Shown here: in pieces, positions 33,405-35,780 of the stretch
Layout: each line of letters opens with the position of its first letter
Numbering within the stretch: the first letter of the stretch is position 1
Source of the DNA: a bacterium
GTDB lineage: Bacteria > Latescibacterota > Latescibacteria > Latescibacterales > Latescibacteraceae
Direction: 5' to 3'
Length of the DNA stretch: 35,780 nucleotides
Assembly: GCA_021372535.1 (NCBI GenBank)
Contig: JAJFUH010000187.1
Span: forward strand, 1 to 35,780
Made by a program: the position numbers and the translations under genes
The notes under the pieces: model-generated
Database searches by the model: none
Told to the model about the DNA's origin: nothing
The model's input: only the letters and a program-made list of their open reading frames with translations

Positions 33405-34493
33405 CTACAGGGTATTCAGTTCAATGACTTTACCGCCCGCCTCGGCGCTCATGTGCGTGGCGATACAGATTTTCGCAACTTCTATGCCGTCCACGGCATC
33501 CGCATAAAGTCCCTTCAGATCGGCAAGGGAACCGCCGTTGAGCACATGGTCCACATGATAGGCGAACTCCATGATGGACTCGATACCATATCCGCCATAC
33601 CGGGTCCTGCCATCGGGAGTATGCTTCTCGGCATATACTCCCAGGTTGTACGACTGCTGGGTCTTGCCCTTGAGACATCCGCCTGCACCGCGATCCTGGC
33701 TGTCGACCTCGAAGATACCTTCGGTGCCTATGACACGGATACCCTGGTTGACAATCGCCTCGAATCCATCGGGGAGAATCCACGATGCATCGACCGTGAA
33801 CGTGGCGCCGTTTTCGAACACGATCTGCGAAGACAGGCTGTCCCAGAATTCAAGCCCGAGGCTCCTGAGTTTCTCGCGCCTACCGGTGGCGAACACCTTG
33901 ACAGCATTCGACTTGATTACCCAGCGGATAAGATCGACAAAATGCGTTCCGATGAACCAGAACGGTGATGAATCCTTTGGCCAGTTTTTGAACCAGTCGC
34001 GGGAGACCTCGATTCTATCCTCCATGTAGCCATACCCGTACTGGATTTTCCCCAGTTCCCCTTCGCGGACAGCACGTTCGAGCTCGATGTGGTACATGTC
34101 GAGACGTTTATGGTAATCCACCATGAATATCTGGCCGGGCCGCTCCTGAGAGGTTTTGAGAATCCTGCGGCAGTCCTTCATGGTTGTGGCCATGGGTTTT
34201 TCGCAGAGGACATGACACCCCATCTCGAGGCCGGTAACAGCTATGTCGGCATGGAGTGAATCGGGAGTGACCACGCTGATCGCATCGAGTTTTTCCTTCT
34301 CGATCATTTCACGATAATCGGCATAGGGTTTTATGCCGTATTCCTTCGCGGCTTTGTTCCGCTTTTCCTCGACAAGGTCGGCGATTGCAACCAGTTGTGC
34401 TTTGCCCTCGTTCTGAACCTGGGTAAAAGCCTTGAGGTGCCACTGCCCGAAAATTCCACCGCCTACTATGCCAATTCGCAAAACTTTCGACAT
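33405..34493 (-). CDS. Gfo/Idh/MocA-family oxidoreductase
   Basis: A 362-aa enzyme with the family's N-terminal dinucleotide fold (LRIGIVGGGIFGQWHLKAF, GxGxxG) and the CEKPMA signature (GCHVLCEKPMATTMKDC) with the catalytic Lys. ISVVTPDSLHADIAV precedes it, and WFKNWPKDSSPFWFIGTHFVDLIRWV places the conserved His in the C-terminal sheet domain. ATG at 34493 lies eight bases after GGAG; the frame's GTG at 34502 sits on top of that site and is rejected. Such enzymes act on sugars, inositols or amino-sugars. It is the second gene of the XRE-regulated operon, 79 bp after the regulator. Confidence 0.86.
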   Translation of the reverse strand: MSKVLRIGIVGGGIFGQWHLKAFTQVQNEGKAQLVAIADLVEEKRNKAAKEYGIKPYADYREMIEKEKLDAISVVTPDSLHADIAVTGLEMGCHVLCEKPMATTMKDCRRILKTSQERPGQIFMVDYHKRLDMYHIELERAVREGELGKIQYGYGYMEDRIEVSRDWFKNWPKDSSPFWFIGTHFVDLIRWVIKSNAVKVFATGRREKLRSLGLEFWDSLSSQIVFENGATFTVDASWILPDGFEAIVNQGIRVIGTEGIFEVDSQDRGAGGCLKGKTQQSYNLGVYAEKHTPDGRTRYGGYGIESIMEFAYHVDHVLNGGSLADLKGLYADAVDGIEVAKICIATHMSAEAGGKVIELNTL

Positions 34494-34572
34494 TTCATAC
34501 ACTCCTTTTGTAAATTAATGATAATTAAACAGATAATTCCCCAGTTATACTCATTCAATTAAAATGATCGAT

Positions 34573-35130
34573 TTATGTAAATATACTGATGAAAATAATT
34601 TTTGATTTTTTTTCGGCCTTGAGCCTGTGACGGTATGAGCCGTGAAAATAAACCGACTCCCCCTCATCGAGCCTGATAACCTTGTCTTCAATTTCCACAG
34701 TTATATTCCCTGACAGTACATGGGCAAACTCATTGCCGTCAAACGAGTCATGCGGCGCGGTCGTCATCCCTTCATCCATCTCCGTGATGTAAATTGATAC
34801 GCGCTTATCCATCATAATCGGGGCAAAATCATGCAGAGTTACACCCTCGGCGGAAATGAGCTTCTGTTTGTTTTTTTCAATTTTGAAGATACGGGGTTCG
34901 GCCACATCCTCGATAAGATAGGTCAGTGTGGTATTGAGGGCTTTTGCAATTTCGAGTATCGTGCTTAGTTTAGGGCTGTATATGCCCTTTTCTATATTCG
35001 ATATGGTTACTGAACTAACACTGGTTTTTTTACTGAGATCCTCTATGGACATGTTGCGGGAAAGTCTGAGGGTGTTGATTCTGCGTCCGACTACATTGAT
35101 GCGTTTCGTAAACGTGCTTTCTTTGGACAT
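34573..35130 (-). CDS. XRE-family regulator with C-terminal cupin domain
   Basis: A 185-aa transcription factor. Residues ~15-70 are a lambda-type HTH (GRRINTLRLSRNMSIEDLSKKTSVSSVTISNIEKG, then PKLSTILEIAKALNTTL). Residues ~100-185 form a single cupin with TTAPHDSFDGNEFAHVLSGN, LDEGESVYF and the HRL segment. XRE-cupin regulators (PuuR/HipB-like) usually bind a small metabolite through the cupin and control its own catabolic operon, which fits the downstream oxidoreductases and aminotransferase. GGGAGA precedes the ATG. It leaves in the minus direction, divergent from the structured leader at the window edge. Confidence 0.87.
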   Translation of the reverse strand: MSKESTFTKRINVVGRRINTLRLSRNMSIEDLSKKTSVSSVTISNIEKGIYSPKLSTILEIAKALNTTLTYLIEDVAEPRIFKIEKNKQKLISAEGVTLHDFAPIMMDKRVSIYITEMDEGMTTAPHDSFDGNEFAHVLSGNITVEIEDKVIRLDEGESVYFHGSYRHRLKAEKKSKIIFISIFT

Positions 35131-35587
35131 TTCATCATCTCCCTCTGTATTTATTCATGATATGCACAACAGATTTTCTTGACGAAGAGACAATCATTGT
35201 TTCAGCTTGAACTCCCTCGGATAAACAGTCAAAATCATGAAGAAAATCCCGGATTGCTAAACAGAATCAGGCTGCACGGTAAACCGATTATGTGAGGGCA
35301 GGATAAAAAATGAATATTCCACCGAAATAGTGAGCAATTCCATTATTGAACTCAGCATCTTAAAATAATGAAATTATTCCTCATGAGTCAAGCTTTTTTG
35401 GAGAGTCCAAAGGAATGTTTGCGAATGCTCACTTTTTTAAAAAAAACTTTATAAGAAATCTTTAGTGTTTATTTCATTCCGTACAAACAAAAAAGGTGAT
35501 GAAAACTTTTTTATTGCTCTAAAATGGGGGAGATGGCCTGAAAAAAATATCTTGCACCGATCATTTCAAATCGTTATATTATTCACA
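35131..35587. other. AT-rich divergent intergenic region with promoters
   Basis: No gene is seen in this AT-rich stretch between the XRE-cupin start and the transcription start of the right-edge gene. It must carry the promoter of the minus-strand operon, for which no clear -35/-10 was picked. The + strand promoter is at 35552-35580. Confidence 0.45.
35552..35580 (+). promoter_or_regulatory. Sigma70-like promoter of the right-edge leader and gene
   Basis: TTGCAC (35552-35557), an exact 17-bp spacer, and TATATT (35575-35580). Transcription would begin near 35587, giving a leader of about 155-160 nt before the start codon. Confidence 0.65.
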
Positions 35588-35699
35588 AATTGATGTCCCG
35601 CGGTGAAGGGCAACCTGATACCCAGGGGCTGTAAATACTGCATATCCTGAGGCAGCCGGTTATAAAAACCGGTCCCGAGGGGTTGCCTGTTTTTATTAG
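35588..35699 (+). ncRNA. Structured leader RNA, probable riboswitch or attenuator of unidentified class
   Basis: Outer stem GGCAACC (35609-35615) with GGTTGCC (35681-35687). Inside it, CCGGTT (35656-35661) pairs with AACCGG (35667-35672), and GGCTG (35627-35631) can pair with CAGCC (35653-35657), partly in competition. GGGGTT (35679-35684), and also GGGGCT (35625-35630), can pair with AGCCCC (35698-35703), the left side of the terminator, so a classical antiterminator is available. I compared it with the conserved cores of TPP, c-di-GMP, glycine, lysine, ZTP, fluoride, cobalamin and guanidine riboswitches from memory and found no convincing match. Confidence 0.6.
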
Positions 35700-35728
35700 C
35701 CCCGGCGTGTGTTTGCCGGGTTTTTTTT
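35700..35728 (+). terminator. Intrinsic terminator just upstream of the ribosome binding site
   Basis: CCCGGC (35701-35706) pairs with GCCGGG (35715-35720) around an 8-nt loop, then eight Ts (35721-35728). It lies only about 5 bp before the AAGGGG Shine-Dalgarno, the placement expected of a conditional terminator. Confidence 0.85.
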
Positions 35729-35745
35729 GTTTAAGGGGTAATGAC

Positions 35746-35780
35746 ATGGAAAATTCTGAAAAGAAGGTTGCGGTAATCAG
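35746..35780 (+). CDS. 5' end of a gene cut by the window, function unknown
   Basis: ATG at 35746 with AAGGGG (35733-35738) seven bases upstream. The 11 visible codons read MENSEKKVAVI, like the first strand of a nucleotide-binding fold, but too short to identify. An ATG at 35741 in another frame stops after 11 codons and is rejected. Expression would be governed by the structured leader just ahead. Confidence 0.6.
   Translation, partial: MENSEKKVAVI

Noticed and set aside
35588-35699. Assignment of the right-edge leader to c-di-GMP-I or TPP riboswitches because of GGGCAACC and ACCTGATAC words.
   Set aside because: Only isolated words fit; the other conserved blocks of those classes are absent.

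Overview
The window looks like chromosomal DNA from a Gram-negative-type bacterium. It encodes a lipopolysaccharide-type glycosyltransferase, an outer-membrane beta-barrel protein and a multiheme c-type cytochrome. Gene order, the pyrophosphate-type phosphofructokinase, GerW/DUF2953 genes in a genome with outer-membrane functions, and many short palindromic intergenic repeats suggest an uncultivated lineage, perhaps in or near the FCB/Latescibacterota-like groups. That placement is an inference and not firm.

Left part (1-12.6 kb), mostly core genes. The minus strand carries DUF2953, gerW-like, pheA and a family 9 glycosyltransferase, joined by 4-8 bp overlaps. They are followed by a DinG-type helicase with an N-terminal DEDDh exonuclease, cut by the window edge. 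Next come a small exported protein (+), a rhomboid protease plus pentaheme cytochrome pair (-), a macrodomain deacetylase (+), a receiver-like/PilZ protein (+) behind a CRP-like site, and a beta-barrel/CsgG-like fusion (-).

Accessory block 1 (12.8-16.8 kb, + strand) is AT-rich at first. It holds an uncharacterised 480-aa protein with a PD-(D/E)XK-like signature, a DUF4160/DUF2442 pair, an exported protein flanked by imperfect direct repeats of its own 5' end, and a lone HicB-like protein.

Central metabolic block (16.9-26.7 kb, minus strand): an OFA-type MFS transporter and acetyl-CoA synthetase, tRNA-Leu(GAG), secG, then a compact glycolytic set transcribed pfk (PPi-type residues), fba, gap, pgk, tpiA.

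Accessory block 2 (26.9-29.3 kb, + strand): an Mrr-type restriction endonuclease whose stop codon lies inside an attC-like integron recombination site, then an HTH antitoxin and a Doc/Fic toxin broken by an in-frame stop inside its Fic motif. Inverted copies of a ~40 bp intergenic repeat bound the block.

Right part (29.3-35.8 kb): an M20 peptidase and a probable catabolic operon (XRE-cupin regulator, Gfo/Idh/MocA oxidoreductase, 2-hydroxyacid dehydrogenase, class III aminotransferase) on the minus strand. At the right edge a strong sigma70-like promoter drives a ~155 nt structured leader on the + strand. The leader ends in an intrinsic terminator just before the ribosome binding site of a gene cut off by the window. 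It looks like a riboswitch or attenuator that I cannot assign to a known class, and together with the attC-like Mrr cassette it is the best candidate for something undescribed.
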